Shown here piece after piece: positions 12,603-25,540 of a stretch of 64,000 bases of DNA (position 1 is its first letter; the number at the start of each line of letters is the position of its first letter). The translations under genes were made by a program, and so were the position numbers. The stretch is from positions 2,108,001 through 2,172,000 of the forward strand of contig BSYQ01000012.1 in NCBI GenBank assembly GCA_030272585.1, given 5' to 3'. The notes under the pieces were generated by a model. The model was not told where the DNA came from, did not search any database, and saw only the letters and a program-made list of their open reading frames with translations. The stretch comes from Bryopsis sp. KO-2023. Lineage: Eukaryota > Chlorophyta > Ulvophyceae > Bryopsidales > Bryopsidaceae.

Positions 12603-15600
12603 CTACACTTTCGCCATCTCGACGGTTTTGCTGTCAGGCATGGACACAGGTGGAGGTGGATTTCTGGCAGCAGGGCCCATCCAAAACAACACCGCCGGCA
12701 AAACGAACAGCCCCACAAACACCCCCACTCCCACCACCAGCGAATACAACGCGAAGAAGTAAACCTGAAAGTAATTGAACTCCGCCCAAGCCACCGGCAG
12801 CACCCCCAAAAAGGTGGTCAGCCCCCCATTAAACACAGCAAACCCAACAGTCTGAATCGCATGGCCAACCCTCTGTCCGTTTGTCCCGGTGGAAAGCATG
12901 AAATCACGAGCGATGTGCGCACAGAATTCCACGGACAAACCGACTGCAACAATCAGACTGACATACAGCGAATAGTTCAAGTTCATGTCTGCCCAATGGG
13001 CGGTCCCTGCCGTGATCACCACGGCAGAAAGCACGCAAGCGATGACGATAACAGCCGCCAGCCAATACACGATCAACGGCATCATCACCAGCAGCGCAAC
13101 CCCGATCGATATCGCTACAGCGATCGTGGTTTTCGTTCCTAGGTCTTTGTATTGTTCGCCGACGCCGTAAACGATCAGGTCGAAGGGGTAAGCCCCGTCG
13201 ATCGGTCCATTGTCAATGATTCCTCGTCCGGAATCCAAGTGCTTGAGTTTTTCATCCACGGTGGTGACTTCTTCGACGAAGGTCAAGGTTCGGAAACCTG
13301 CTGGCACTCCGAATGTGTTCCTATCGATAGAAAAAAAAAACACCCATGCGAAAGGATCAGCCTGGGGATAAAATGCATGCATGTGATCATGTTCATGCAT
13401 CATGCATGCATGCACTCACAGAGGGAGAATCAAATTCCGTGGATTGTATCCCCCACTGAACGAAAACGCATTTTCCCTTGATGCTGAATGCTCCTTCCAT
13501 AACTTATATCAAAACAAAACTCAAACCTGAAACATGTTTTTTTTCGTGTTCCGGAAGTTTCTTGCTGGAAGTTGGCTGCTGGGGTACCTCTCCGTAATGG
13601 ACGTTTCGTCGAAATTGATCAAGCTCCTGGAAATGGACCCGGTGTTCGTCGTGTTGAGGAAATCCACCCAATAGCTTTCCTTGCCTTTGAAGTCTTCCGG
13701 ACTTTCGAAAAAATACTCTTTTTTCAGGATCGGTCGATACGGGCAATAACAGGAGGTCCCCTCGTCTGACAGAGAGCATCTGAATTCGCTGCCGACAGGT
13801 CCCTGTGGGCATCGCTCATCGCATGCTTTTTTGCATGCCTTTTTGCTGGTGAGGCCTGCACAGACATCCTTGATGGGGTCCCCGAATTCTTTGGAGGAGA
13901 AAGAGTCGAAAAACCAATCCACTTCTGCCATGCAAATGTCGTTGGAGCAGAATTGGGACGCCACGTAATCGGAGTAGTAGTTTAGCCAGGATGTGGATTT
14001 GTAGCCTCTGTCCATCTGCGATTGGGAGGGAAGCAATATATTACAAAAAAAGAACGATTTTAAATTTTAAGAAAATATTATTTGAGGTCTTTTTTAACGG
14101 GATGTCGAGAAATTATGGCTGGGCTGGTGAAACACATCCACAACAAAATTGTGTCGGAAAAGTTTTCAACACAAAAAAAAAATCAAAAAAAAGCGAAAAG
14201 TCCACCTCAACCCCCCCCCCCAAAAAAAAAAAGTGATACGATGAAAATTTCACTTTTTAGAAGTGAAATGTTTCATTCTTCAGTGCTTTATTTGGTTGAT
14301 ACTGCAATTTGCTTCGATGGAGTAAATTGCAATGAAACAGCAAGACAAAATGGAGTGGGGAAAAAAAAAGGTCACCTTGTAGGCTTTGTCGACAAACTCG
14401 AATTCGACGTCCCTTGATTGCTTGTACACGTCGACTTCGTTCGAATTTGATCCACCCTTAAAAACCACGTAGACTGGAAAAGTCTGGAAATATTCTTCCG
14501 AAGGCATTAAATACCTAGTAATCGTCGACATAGAAAGCCAATTTAAAAAAACGATCAACCACCAATAAAGAGATCCAAACATAGACACGAGGTCAGGTAC
14601 CCAAAATTCATCCAGTTATATTATTGGCTTATTATGATATTTTTTTTTTGACAGTTGGGCAAGTTTTCAAATAAAAAACAATTTTAGGGAAAAGAAGAAG
14701 CGGATATGGCAAAAAAATCGTGGTTCTGAAATAGGTGGCGGAAAAGGATCGGTTTTTGAGTTTTCTTTTTTTTTTGGGTTACAAAAATTGAATCGAAAAT
14801 ACCTGTAGGTATCTTTGCCATCCGGAACAGATTTGGAAACGCTCAAACCAAGATCCAGTTGAGTGATACCCCAAATGCTGATCCCAAGCCAAGCGAAAAA
14901 CACACCAAACACCACTCCAGAAAACAAATACCAAGGGAAAGAAAATTTTCCACCTGTAGACAGCACCTCACACATGATTTCAGCACAAAAAAAACTGCAA
15001 CAGCGCGAATGGATATGTGCTGACTATTCAACCCCCCACCCCCCCAAAAAAGAACTCAACACTGAAAGGGTTGGTGTGGAGTTCGAACCCTACCTGCGAT
15101 GTGAAATGATTACTACCATATCTCACAAAAATGTCACACTTTCTCACTCATTCCTTGAACCGAGTGAGTGAGGGAAATTTTTCAAGGGAAGAAAAAAACA
15201 CACCTTGTGGATTCGCACTAGGTTCCACTTTGCTTGGCTTTCCAACACGTGGAAGGAAAATGTCGGCATCGCCACCCAGCCACCTAAAATCGTTTAAAAA
15301 AATGGAAACTAAATAAATATATGAACTGAAAAATGAGCACGAACACACGAACGGAAAAATAGAGTATTTTTCTATTTACGCATGAATCACCTGGATGCAG
15401 CAGATGTCAAGATGGAGGGGATGACAGTGATGGATATTACGTAAGCCACCACGATTCCGATCATCATGTGAATGCTAAACCATTGCACTGCTGGAATTGG
15501 ACTCAAGGCACCCAAAGCAAAAGCAACAGTATTTGCTGTGGAGGAAAGAGTGATACTGGTTCCACCACCAGCCATCGTTTCGTACATCACCCTGGTACAT

Positions 15601-18600
15601 CATTCCAAATATAAATAAATAAATAAATTGGGCAAAGGCAAACCTTGTTTTTTCTTTTTCTGTCGTTTGTTCTTTATCAATAAAAAAATGAAAAAATAAT
15701 CAAGAAATGAAAAAAAAAAACATCCACCAAACAAGAATTGGAATTTTGTTGCACTGCAGTTCTTTAATGTTTGCATGATTGCTTCTTTTTTAAAATATAC
15801 ATACATATATATTTTTTTTTTTGAGGATTTAAAATAATCAAGCACCAGGCACTAAATATCAATGTTTTAAATTAAAAAAAAAAAAGGCTGAAAACAGTTT
15901 ACCACAAAAAAGACAAAAAAACATCCACTTGTTCAGCAGCCTCATTTACTCTGGGCAGTTATATAAATATAATATATAAATATATTATGCTTGCTTACAT
16001 TGGTACGGGGCCCATTGGATATTTCTGGACAGCCGATTTCATGTAGGAGGCCAGAACGAAAAAATCATTGATGCCCAGACCGACCATCAGGAGAGGAACG
16101 ATTTGCAAAGTCAATGCTGACGTTTTCAAGGAGGAAATCGACACCACTCCAATAATCCCAAACGTAGTGAACACACCCAGCAGAATCGAAAAGAAACCCA
16201 TGATCGCCGAAAAGGGACCTGGATCAACATTTAAACATGAGAGATATTGAATTTTTTTGCAACAATGCAAACGTTACTAATGCTTTTAGGAAAAAAAAAT
16301 GAATCCATACTCCTAAATAAGAAAGCCGAAAACCTGCAATTTTTATTTTTTTTTGGGAGGGGGGAAAGGATTTTGGCTTTGCCCCAAGATCTGGTCTTTC
16401 CTGTTTCTATAATTTTAAACAGAAAAAAAAGGATAATAATATTTCGGGGGGGTTGGATTGTACTGTTATGGTATTGTATTTGTAGCGAAGAAAAACCCAC
16501 AAAACAAATTTTAAACGCAGCCAAAAAGAAAAAAGAAAGCACCAATAAAACAATCAAATTCAGTGCAGGATTTGTGTTCACAATACAATTTTTATTTTTT
16601 TTTATTCGGATAATAAAATACCTGGTGGCATCGTCGAGATTTTGATTTTTCCTCCTTCGTAGGATAAGGAGAAGTACAAAATCATGTACAGCAACACCAA
16701 AACGTAGCCGACGATCATGAGGGGCGCCTGGGCTTTTGCTGCGTTTTCGTTTTCATCGTCCAGAGTGCTGGAGGTGATCCACGAAACCTCGATGAATTTA
16801 TACTCTTTCACTTTTTCGCCGACGTTACTCCGCCAAGCTTTTTCCCAACCATGGAGCAAATCCCAGGCCTCATCTAAACGAAGCAAAATCCATTTAAAAA
16901 AAAAAGAAAAAAAGAAAGAAATCGCAATTGCTACAAAAATCTCTCGGGAATACTTCAGAGAAAGGTTAAAATTCCCAAACTCCCGCAAAATAAAAAAAAG
17001 GTAAAAGTTAGAATTTAGGAGGAAGAAGTGTGTCCAATTTGAATTTAGCGGCAAGGAGCTTCTTTATTGTGGTGGAGCAATATATATACATGACTAATAT
17101 AGGTATCCATGGATAGCTCATTGAGCAAGGAGGAGGTCACTCGGGTGGCTAAGATGCCTTCATACAAAATCTTTTTTACGTATAAATTACTACTTGGATT
17201 CCTTCCCCAACCAGCGTTTTCCCACTCGAGCCTCCAATCTTATTTTAGCTAAAATAAAGTAACATAGGCAAAAATTGTGAAAACGTACATCAAAAAAACT
17301 ACATCTCTAAATTTGTTGGGAAAACATTTTTTGGTTTCTTTGTTCCATACCTTCGTCCTTGAATGAGGTTGTCTCCACTTCAAAAGAAAATTTCTCGACG
17401 CCACAAGGTCCCTCCGTGGCAATGATAGCACCGACCTCAGCCCTGATTTTCCCCAAATCAAAAATTACATCAAAAAAAAAATCTAATTTTACGAGTCAAA
17501 CACAAGTAAAGCTTTCGAACAATTCTCCATCTGGTTTTCAATTTCTGTCGGAACTGTTCGTCCACTTTTTCTACAATAATACTTCCAGCAAGCAAAGCAA
17601 AGCAATTAAAAAAAAAAAAAAAAAGGATAAAAACTGGTGGATAAGGGACGGCTGTGAGTTTTGTGTGCGTACTGTGCTGACACGTTTCCCCCCGCTGCTT
17701 GGGCGAAAGCCGGAGCGAATTTCGGGTTTTTTGCAACGAAAGCTGCCCCAGCGTCGCTGCAGGCTTTGGTGTCGCTGTCTTTCAAGCAAGTACAGATCGC
17801 AGGCAACTCATCCTCCTCCTCCGCTTGCAATATTTTCCTCATTCTTTTTTTTTCGCCCGCTGTGGGGCATTCCAAATCCACCGTCAAAATCCGAGCCACC
17901 TCCTGCAAGCCAACAATGCACCCAGCCCTCCACATCTCAGCTCAAAATAAAATATCATTCAAAAAAAGAAAAATAAGTCGAAAAAGGGTCGTCGGAGAGC
18001 AGGATTTTTCCTTCAATTTTAAATATGGGAGGGTGCCAGGGAACCTTCCATGCGGTTAATAATGTAAATTTGGTTTTTTATCTTATTTTAGTGTTTTCTG
18101 CTGTTTCAAGTAGTGGTTAAATCCAGAATGAAACGCTGATCAGGTGTCTGACATTTGAAAACCAACCTGGATTGCGTCAGCATCTCCGGTGGACGCCCCA
18201 AGGAACGCCGGTTGATACTCAGGATTTTCAGTAGCAAAAGCCAACCCAGCAGCTGCACACTCATCCGACGAACTGTCGATCAAGCAAGTGCATACTTCCG
18301 GCACTGCAGTTTTTCCACCATCCCCTGTAGGGCACCCCACTTCTTCTACCAAAATTCTCCCAACCTCTTTCACAGAATCCTCATCCCCAGCCGCCGCCCC
18401 ACCGAATGCCGCCGCGAATTCCGGACTCTCTCCAATGAAGGCTGCCCCTGCAGTCTGACACTCGGTGGAGTTGCTCTGTGTCAGACATATGCACACTTCT
18501 GGGACCTCCTCCTCGACTGCGCAGCCAGCTTCTTTGACCAGGATTTCGGCGAGTTCTTTTCTGGCTTTTGCTTCGCCTGCGGAGGCATCTTGGAAGGTGG

Positions 18601-20675
18601 CTGCGTATTTTGGGTTTTCGTCGATAAAGGCTTGGGCACCGGATGCACATTCGGTGGATCCACTGTCGACCAAGCATGCACACACCTCTGGCTCCGGCAC
18701 AGGACATCCAGCCTGAAATATTTTTTCAAAAAACACAACACAGACTTGTCCACCAAACTTTTTTCCCAAAATTAAAATAACATTCTTTATAAAATGTATA
18801 TATGTATGTGTGGGTTTTTTGGGTTTTTTTTTAAATGCTGATTATTGTTAAGATCAAGACTTGGGGGAACAAAGATGTCAAATAAAAAAGAAAGGCGGAT
18901 CTCAAATAATAGCTTTTTTATTTTTTTATATGTCCAAAAAAAATCGAGCTGCTGTGGGCCCTCCATTTAAAAAGGATCCTTATTCTTACTACTGTATCCA
19001 TGACTGACCTCCTTTACTAGAACTCCTGCAAATTCTTGGGTTGCAGTTTCATTTCCTCCGGCAGCGGCAGTTAACGTGGCCCCATATTCAGGGTTTTCTT
19101 TGACGAAGGCCAAAGCTGCAGTTTGACATTCGCTTGTGGAGGTGTCTTTCAAACAAGTGCACACCGCTGGGCCCGAGTCCTGGAAATAAAAAAAATCACC
19201 TCTTTTTTCAGTTATTTCATTATATATATATATATATATTTAGATACAGGTGGGTCAATAACACCTTCTGATATTGGCAAGGAATTACAGCTCTTTCTGC
19301 ATTTCACGACTCCTCGGGCAGCCAAATTTGACTAAGCAAATGACTAAAATCCAGACCCCAGTAGCAAACCGAATTTCTACATTGGGGTGCTGCACACTTT
19401 TTATAAAAAGTGTGACACTGGCTGTGCAGCACTTGCTGTGCTGCAAGTTCAGTGCCTGGACAAAGATCCCCCCCTCAAAAAGAAAACAAAAAAAAACTTC
19501 CACTTTGTTCACAGTAAAAGAATCCCACAGCCGTTCTCGTCATCGATTTTCATGCTGGAATTTTGTTTTTTTTCTGGGACCCTCACCTCGCTCGCCAGGA
19601 ACACCTCTTTGTTATCGCAGCGCAGCTCCCCCAGGGCCACCGTCTCGAGCCCACATCTACCCAACACTATATTACCCAAACTCGCCAGAGCGGCGTTCGC
19701 ACGGAAGAGATTATCAATGCACGCAGACTCCCGCAAGCCCGTCATGAACTCGCAGCACGAATCCGTCTGCGCGACGTCGCGCGGGATGCAGCCCGCGGCG
19801 GATGCCGTCGCCAACCCGACCTCCTCGATGCACTCGCCGCAGTCGGAAACGTCTTGACACAAGTCCAGACCCGTCGTCGCGGAAAACCCCTCCGATTGCC
19901 AAGTGATCCGTTTCGCCCCGTCTTTCGCCAAGCGCTCCTTCGATTTGGTCCCGAAAACGATGCGGAACGCCTCCACGCCGCTCACCGTGGGCTCCCCTCT
20001 CGAATTTTCCCCCTTCGAAATCCCGCCCAAAAACATCGTATCCGCGGTCCCGAGGTTGTACCATTGCGTGCAGTTTTCCCTGACGAAAGCGTCCGTGAAG
20101 GACTCCTCGAAATCGAAGGTGCGGAAAGAAAACCGGTTCGGCGAGTAGATTCCCGCGTATTTCGCGTTTCGATTTCCTCCTGGGGTGAACACGTTGCCTT
20201 CTCGGAAACAATCCAAAACAGAGTACTGAAAACAGGGCTCCTGGACCTCCCTGTCCACCGGCTTGAAACAGAAATCCTCTAGTCTGAAATTGCGCCGCGT
20301 TCCCCCGACATCGTGCTCATATTCGTACGCCAGGACCCAGGCCTCCAGGTCCTCCACCTCCGCCAGCGCTTCGGCGGACAGCAGATTCACGCCCGAGTTT
20401 TTCTTGGGTCGGATAATGAAGGACTGCAAGTTGGGCGTCTTCTCCTCAAAATTGTCCAAGAAAAACTGCTTCTCGTCGTGGATTCGCCCTCGTTTGCTGA
20501 CCCAAAGATTCAGGACGTCATTTTCCCGCTCCAGCGTGAACACTCCGAATCCGATGGCCAACAGGAGCAGCGCTACGGGCAAGCCGACGCGGGTGGGACC
20601 CATAGACACATAACTTCCCCACACTCCAAACACCCGCTGGAAAGCGGGTTCGATCCCGCCGAACATTCTGATCAA
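12603..20675 (-). CDS. NPC1/Patched-family RND transporter with sterol-sensing domain and inserted Cys repeats
   Basis: Fourteen exons on the minus strand: 20675-19587, 19179-19009, 18712-18167, 17902-17673, 17442-17351, 16873-16622, 16218-15999, 15591-15391, 15283-15204, 14953-14803, 14514-14376, 14015-13588, 13476-13420, 13320-12603. They give 4,374 nt (1,457 residues), all in phase. TM1 is at about residue 27. A large Cys-rich luminal loop follows, including an insertion of about five ~60-residue repeats (roughly 364-685). A sterol-sensing TM bundle spans about 750-930 with GLGINDFFVLASY, whose Asp sits where the family has its intramembrane acid. A second luminal loop is followed by a second TM bundle with VGLSVEFCAHI, close to NPC1 TM10. 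There is no room before TM1 for the NPC1 N-terminal sterol-binding domain. Likely moves sterols or other lipids across a membrane. The short exon 13476-13420 is the least certain. Confidence 0.9.
17673..19179 (-). repeat. Exons encoding tandem ~60-residue Cys repeats
   Basis: Exons 19179-19009, 18712-18167 and 17902-17673 of the transporter encode about five copies of one module: C-x-C-L, D-S/T-x-S/T, x-EC, A-AF-x-x-ENPE, a Gly/Ala-rich turn, then ILV-x-E-x-GC. Examples are PEVCTCLIDSSSDECAAAGL and PEVCICLTQSNSTECQTAGA. Three copies lie in the single exon 18712-18167. The regular cysteines suggest a small disulfide-bonded luminal fold. I do not recognise the domain. Confidence 0.8.
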
Positions 20676-21020
20676 CAGCAGGTCCCCCTCTCGTGCGTTT
20701 CGCGTGAAATGCGTTCACGCGCCCACCCCGCTTTGGCTTTATTGCGCCGGCTGCAGGATTTACAGCGCTTCAAATTTGTTCAACAGCAATAAGGTCTTAT
20801 TTTTGCGATAGCGCGCGTTCAAAAGTTTGCAGGATTTCTGCTGCGGGCCTCAAAATCGACAGCAAGCAGGAGCGTGTGGTGGGACGTCAGCTTTCAAAAG
20901 ATCACGTGCTCTCTATGTCACACTCTCACACTTTTTCCTGATGACTAGTTTCTGGAGGACCTGCTTTCCTCAACCAACCGTGTTCACCTTCCGCCCTCAC
21001 GCGCGCTCCGTTCGGTCGAT
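20676..21020. promoter_or_regulatory. Shared divergent promoter region
   Basis: The 345 bp between the transporter start (minus) and the aspartate carbamoyltransferase start (plus) must contain both promoters and 5' leaders. No TATA box or clear known motif was seen. The region is more GC-rich than the introns, with GCGCGC-type steps. Confidence 0.5.
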
Positions 21021-23896
21021 ATGGCTCCGCTTACAATGAATTCGCCGACGGGTGCGTCGATCCCGTGCAGCAGATCTTTCATCGCTAGTCGGCCGCATCG
21101 AACGAGGAGTGCTTGCCCTCGACCACCACCTCGATGTTACCCGAAAGAGTCGGCGATCAACTTTGCCGGACCGTGGCACACGCAGCAGCTCAAACACGTT
21201 GTCGACGCTCAGCAGTTTTGCAAAGATTCGCTGGACGTTATTTTCGACGTGGCGGAAGAGATGGAGCGGATCGAGAGGGGGTCGCCCGAGGCCAGGGCGC
21301 TGGAAGGGTACATAATGGCGACTTTGTTTTACGAGCCCTCGACGCGAACGCGGCTTTCGTTCGAGTCCGCGATGACGCGCCTGGGAGGCACGGTTTTGAC
21401 GACGGAAAGCGCGGGGGAATACTCATCGGCGGCCAAAGGAGAAACTCTAGAAGGTGTGTGTGCCTCCATCTTTCTATGGTTTTTCTGGCACTTTGAGGAA
21501 ATAGACAGTTCAGGGGGTTCAGTTCATTCCTTTGAAGGAAAAAATTCAAGACATGCCCTGATCACCCCCCAACATCCATATTTAAAAATCTTTAAAAAGA
21601 AAACTGAAAATTTTAAAACCTGAAATTCTTCAAGGGAAGAAAAAAACACAAAACCTGAAAGGCCATTTTTAATTTTTCTCGCACAACGAGCTGTCATAAA
21701 ACATAATTTTGGGGAAACAAAACATCAACCCCAAAGAAATTAACGACGTGCAAAAACAGCTAATTCATAAAACGCCATATGGAACCTGCCCATCCCGCAA
21801 CTTTCATTCTCCATTCTCCTATTATTTTATAGTTTTGCATCAGATCTCCCGAAAATTGCCAACAACAGGGAAACCCCAAATTTTGCTCAACAGTTTACGT
21901 TAGTATTTCTATGGTGTTTTATTTCTTTTCTAACTTTTTCTTTCCCTGCGTAGATACAATACGGACAATTGAGGGCTATGCGGATGTGATTGTATTGAGA
22001 CATTATCAGGCAGGTTCTGCAAAAGCTGCCAGCTCAGCAGCGTCTGTGCCAATTTTGAATGCAGGGGATGGACCTGGACAGCATCCCACTCAGGTGATTC
22101 AGGTTTTCTGGGGGGGGGGGGTTCCGACATAGTTTTGATCAAGGTTGAGCAATCCCTGGTGAACGTTGCCAGGCAGCTTCCGCATATCATCCACGAATTA
22201 AAAAAAAAAAGTGAAAGAAAGCAAAAGAAAGCGAGGGGATTGTTTTGAAAAGATAATATTTTTTGTAAGGTAGCTGTGAAAATAATGTAGCCAAAGATGA
22301 ATGTAGCCATTAAATAATTTGAAAAGATAATATTTTTTCTAAGGTAGATGTGGAAATAATATAGCCATTGAAAATTGTAGCCGTTCAAAATTGCAGCCAT
22401 CCACAAAGTCATTATCCATTCTCACACTTTTCTGCTGGGTTGTCTCACACTTTTTTTGGGGATCCCCCCCCGACTTGTCTTTCAGGCCTTGCTAGATGTT
22501 TACACGATCAAACGTGAGTTGGGAAGGTTGGAGAATTTCAACATCGGAATGGTGGGGGATTTAGCAAACGGTCGAACGGTTCGATCGCTGGCATTTCTGC
22601 TTTCGATGTACAAAGACGTGAAAATGTTTTTCGTGGCACCCCAGGTGAGTGTGAAATTTTCCATCCTTACCAAACCTGTTATTCAAAGCATGAATTACTG
22701 AATTCTCATGAACGATTACCTAATCCACTTTTTTCTCTCCCGATGTGTTTGTATAAGTGCCAAAATCCTGTGCTGAATTTTGTTTTTAGTTTGTTTGTTT
22801 TTCGAAAAAAAAATGATGCAGTATAATAAATATACATAGTTCTGTCAATTTGATAGAATCTGATAGAATTATATATTATTGTCATATTCATATAATATTG
22901 TCGATTTAAGGTGGTGAGGATGAAGGATGATATCAAAGAGTTCCTCACAAAAGAGGGCATTGCATGGGAGGAGGTGGATGATTTGAGGGAGGTGGCTTCT
23001 GAAGTTGATGTGCTCTATCAAACGAGGTACTTCATTTCAGCTCTCTGTTCAACATGCACTTCTCCTGCAGGTGTGGCGGGGTTTTTTTCCCCTTCTTTTT
23101 TAACGAGCTTTGTGTGTGTTTGTGTTTTCACGATTTGAAGGATTCAGAAAGAGAGGTTTGAGGATAGGCCACAGGACTACGAGGATGCTAAAGGAAAATA
23201 CATAATAGATTCAAACTTGATGAAGGATTTGGGGGAGGGAGCTGTCGTCATGCACCCGCTTCCGAGAGTGGATGAGGTCAGATCTGCTGAGCATTAAAAA
23301 AAAAATCAATAAGAAAAAAGGAAAAAAAAGAAAGAAAATATCACAAGGTTCACCGATTCTCATTTATGCTTGTCGATCAATCCTCCATTTTTCATCCCAT
23401 ATTATTCCCCCTTTTTGTTTTCAAATTGAAAAAAACGGGTAAGGCGATAGGAAGTTTCCATCCTCGATGCACCTTTGCTTAAAGAAAAAAAAGTATGTAT
23501 ATATATATATATATTCTCATACATGCAAATACTTTTTTTTTGTTAAACAATCTGCATGTATGAGAATATATATTTTTTTAATTCGTCTTTCAATTTGATT
23601 TCATTCATGCATGTTTGCTCGACATTTTTTTTGCCTCAAGGATGAAAGTGTGATTTTTCTCACCAGCAATGTGGGAAAGAGGGGGGGGAAAAGAGTGACA
23701 GGAGAAAAAAGGAAAAAAAAGAGTGATTTTCATTGTATCTCACCTCGGCTTTCTTTCTTGTTTTTGTCCTTTTTTTTTCCTTGGATAGATCACAACGGAT
23801 GTGGATTCGGACCCTCGGGCAGCTTACTTTCGGCAAGCAAGAAATGGACTGTATGTGAGGATGGCCCTGCTCAAATTAGCACTTGTAGGGGTTTGA
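21021..23896 (+). CDS. PYRB: Aspartate carbamoyltransferase, catalytic chain, with presequence
   Basis: Catalyses carbamoyl phosphate + aspartate to carbamoyl aspartate, the committed step of pyrimidine synthesis. Six exons: 21021-21453, 21954-22093, 22486-22644, 22911-23026, 23141-23276, 23789-23896; 1,092 nt, 363 residues, phases consistent. Residues 1-45 are Ser/Pro/Arg-rich with no acidic residue and look like an organelle (plastid-type) presequence. The catalytic core has the carbamoyl-phosphate loop [23 protein letters not shown] across an intron, [22 protein letters not shown] and [10 protein letters not shown] followed by the C-terminal DPRAAYFRQ segment. It is a single-function enzyme, unlike the animal/fungal CAD fusion, which fits a plant- or alga-type pathway. 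Introns carry a tandem repeat (22243-22367) and a long hairpin (23508-23572). Confidence 0.94.
22243..22367. repeat. Two-copy tandem repeat in an intron
   Basis: Two ~51-bp copies at 22243-22293 and 22317-22367 (period 74 bp) differ at only a few bases; both contain GAAAAGATAATATTTTTT and end in TAGCCA. Further degenerate GTAGCC / GCAGCC units follow to about 22400. It lies inside the second intron of the aspartate carbamoyltransferase gene. Confidence 0.8.
23508..23572. repeat. Perfect 20-bp inverted repeat (hairpin) in an intron
   Basis: The arm TATATATTCTCATACATGCA at 23508-23527 is exactly complementary to 23553-23572 with a 25-nt loop. A second nested complementarity (AAAAAAGTAT near 23485 against ATACTTTTTT near 23529) could compete. 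It lies in the last intron of the aspartate carbamoyltransferase gene. Confidence 0.85.
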
Positions 23897-25540
23897 ACAC
23901 CAGACGTCGGTGGTTTGCTTGACATGGCCTGTCACATCGTGATATGAGCCGTTGTTTTTGTGGAGGGTGGATAGAGTTCTTTTGGTCGCTTTTGTGGAGG
24001 GTAAATATAGTTTTTTTGGGTCGAGAGGAATATAGATGGATCAATTGTTTTCAAGGGAAAAAAAACATTTACGTAGCTTGACTTTTTATGGTAACAGGAT
24101 GAGGTCCAAACGACTGACATGAAAACAAAAGGATAATTTTTTTTCTTTTCTTTTTTTTTTCTCTTTCTGATGTGGGAGGGGTGGGGGATAGATTTTAACG
24201 TTTCCGACCCTTGTGTGTAGTGTGTGTGTGTCTGTCTGGAGAAGTTTACCGACAATTTTTTTTCCCAGGCTCAATTTCTCAATAAAAATGTCGGGTGCCC
24301 ACACAAGCGGCAGAAAAAATTTGAGTTCATAATATACTTGCAATGCATTTTTGTTTTGTACAAATCGTAGTTTTAATCTTTTTTATTTGTTTATACTCTT
24401 CCGATAATCCAAAAATGAAAAAACTTCCTTCGAAGGTCAGCCATCCTCAAAAACTTCGGCTAAGTTCGGATTTTGCAGTGTTTTTTTTCAGGAAGTTTTC
24501 AATATAATTGGTTACAGTTTCAAAAGTTGAGCTGAAATCCAAAAATTTGAATATTTAGGTTTTCAAGAGTGCGTCAATGATGCCACACATCATATATAGC
24601 TTCAGAACCATATATGGTTCATCGGGGGCTGCTGCTATTTGAACGTGGAGAAAAAAACGAGAATGAAGGGAAAAATGACTACCATAATGGCAGCCAGCAG
24701 CTATCAACCCACCTGGAACACAATAAATCCCAATGCTTTCGCTAACTCGGTCAACTTACAAAGTGACAAAACAACAAACACAATTGGGCAATCGATAGCT
24801 TGTGTATTGTCTGTTGGCCCCCATCTCCTCCAGCTTAGCCATCGCTTGCCCCTCAGTGAATTGGAAGCTTGTGCTGCAAACTCACATGTGACCTCCAATT
24901 TTCCCCCCGTTTCCACTGTATCTTTCACCGGTTCTCGGTGGCCTATCCAATTTGACGCAACTGACTGAGCTAATACGATTGCACCAGACTGTTTTTAATT
25001 TCTCCCAACAGAAGGAACTTCCTTCTGTTGATTTGAAATCGATTGTCAAAAGAAAACCCAATATCAAAATATTTCGGCAGCAAGAGGTGTGAAACGTTTG
25101 TGAGCGATGGCACTTTACGCCGTCGTTTTGCCGGGAAGATCCACTGCATTGCGACACCAAAATTGTTCGTGGAAAGCTGGACTTGCCGAAATCAATGAGC
25201 ACAGCAACACCACCCGAGACCCCATCGAATCGTTTTTTTCTTGTGCATCGTTCAAACACCCGAGAGGTATGAAAGGGCGATCGATCTGTCCACGAACAAG
25301 AGACGCTAAGAAACGCTTTCTGTTGTGCGTGGACTGACGAAAGCGTTGATGTTGGATTAGCGCTTTGAATGTTTTGGGCCGCAGGCACGGGGGCGCTGGC
25401 ATCGATATCATGGAGAGCCATCCAAGAACGCGCACACGGAACAGCCCGAAGCGAGGTGGGCGACACGGATAGGCTTTTCTCTTACGGACGAACGAAAAGA
25501 GTTCCGCTCATGCACTAAAATATAACGACAATCGTTTTGG
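23897..25540. other. Intergenic stretch, no supported gene
   Basis: About 1.6 kb downstream of the aspartate carbamoyltransferase stop. Open frames of 60-190 codons occur on both strands between 24.6 and 25.5 kb but overlap each other and show no family. From about 25.0 kb the sequence becomes more GC-rich and less homopolymer-rich than the introns. Nothing is supported as coding. Confidence 0.45.

Noticed and set aside
13504..13588. Continuation of the transporter exon beyond 13588
   Set aside because: The read-through frame reaches a stop with no usable intron, whereas a phase-2 intron from 13587 to 13477 joins the next exon in frame.
24882..25466. 194-codon minus-strand frame
   Set aside because: Overlapped by other frames on both strands, no recognisable motif, and no in-phase neighbours.
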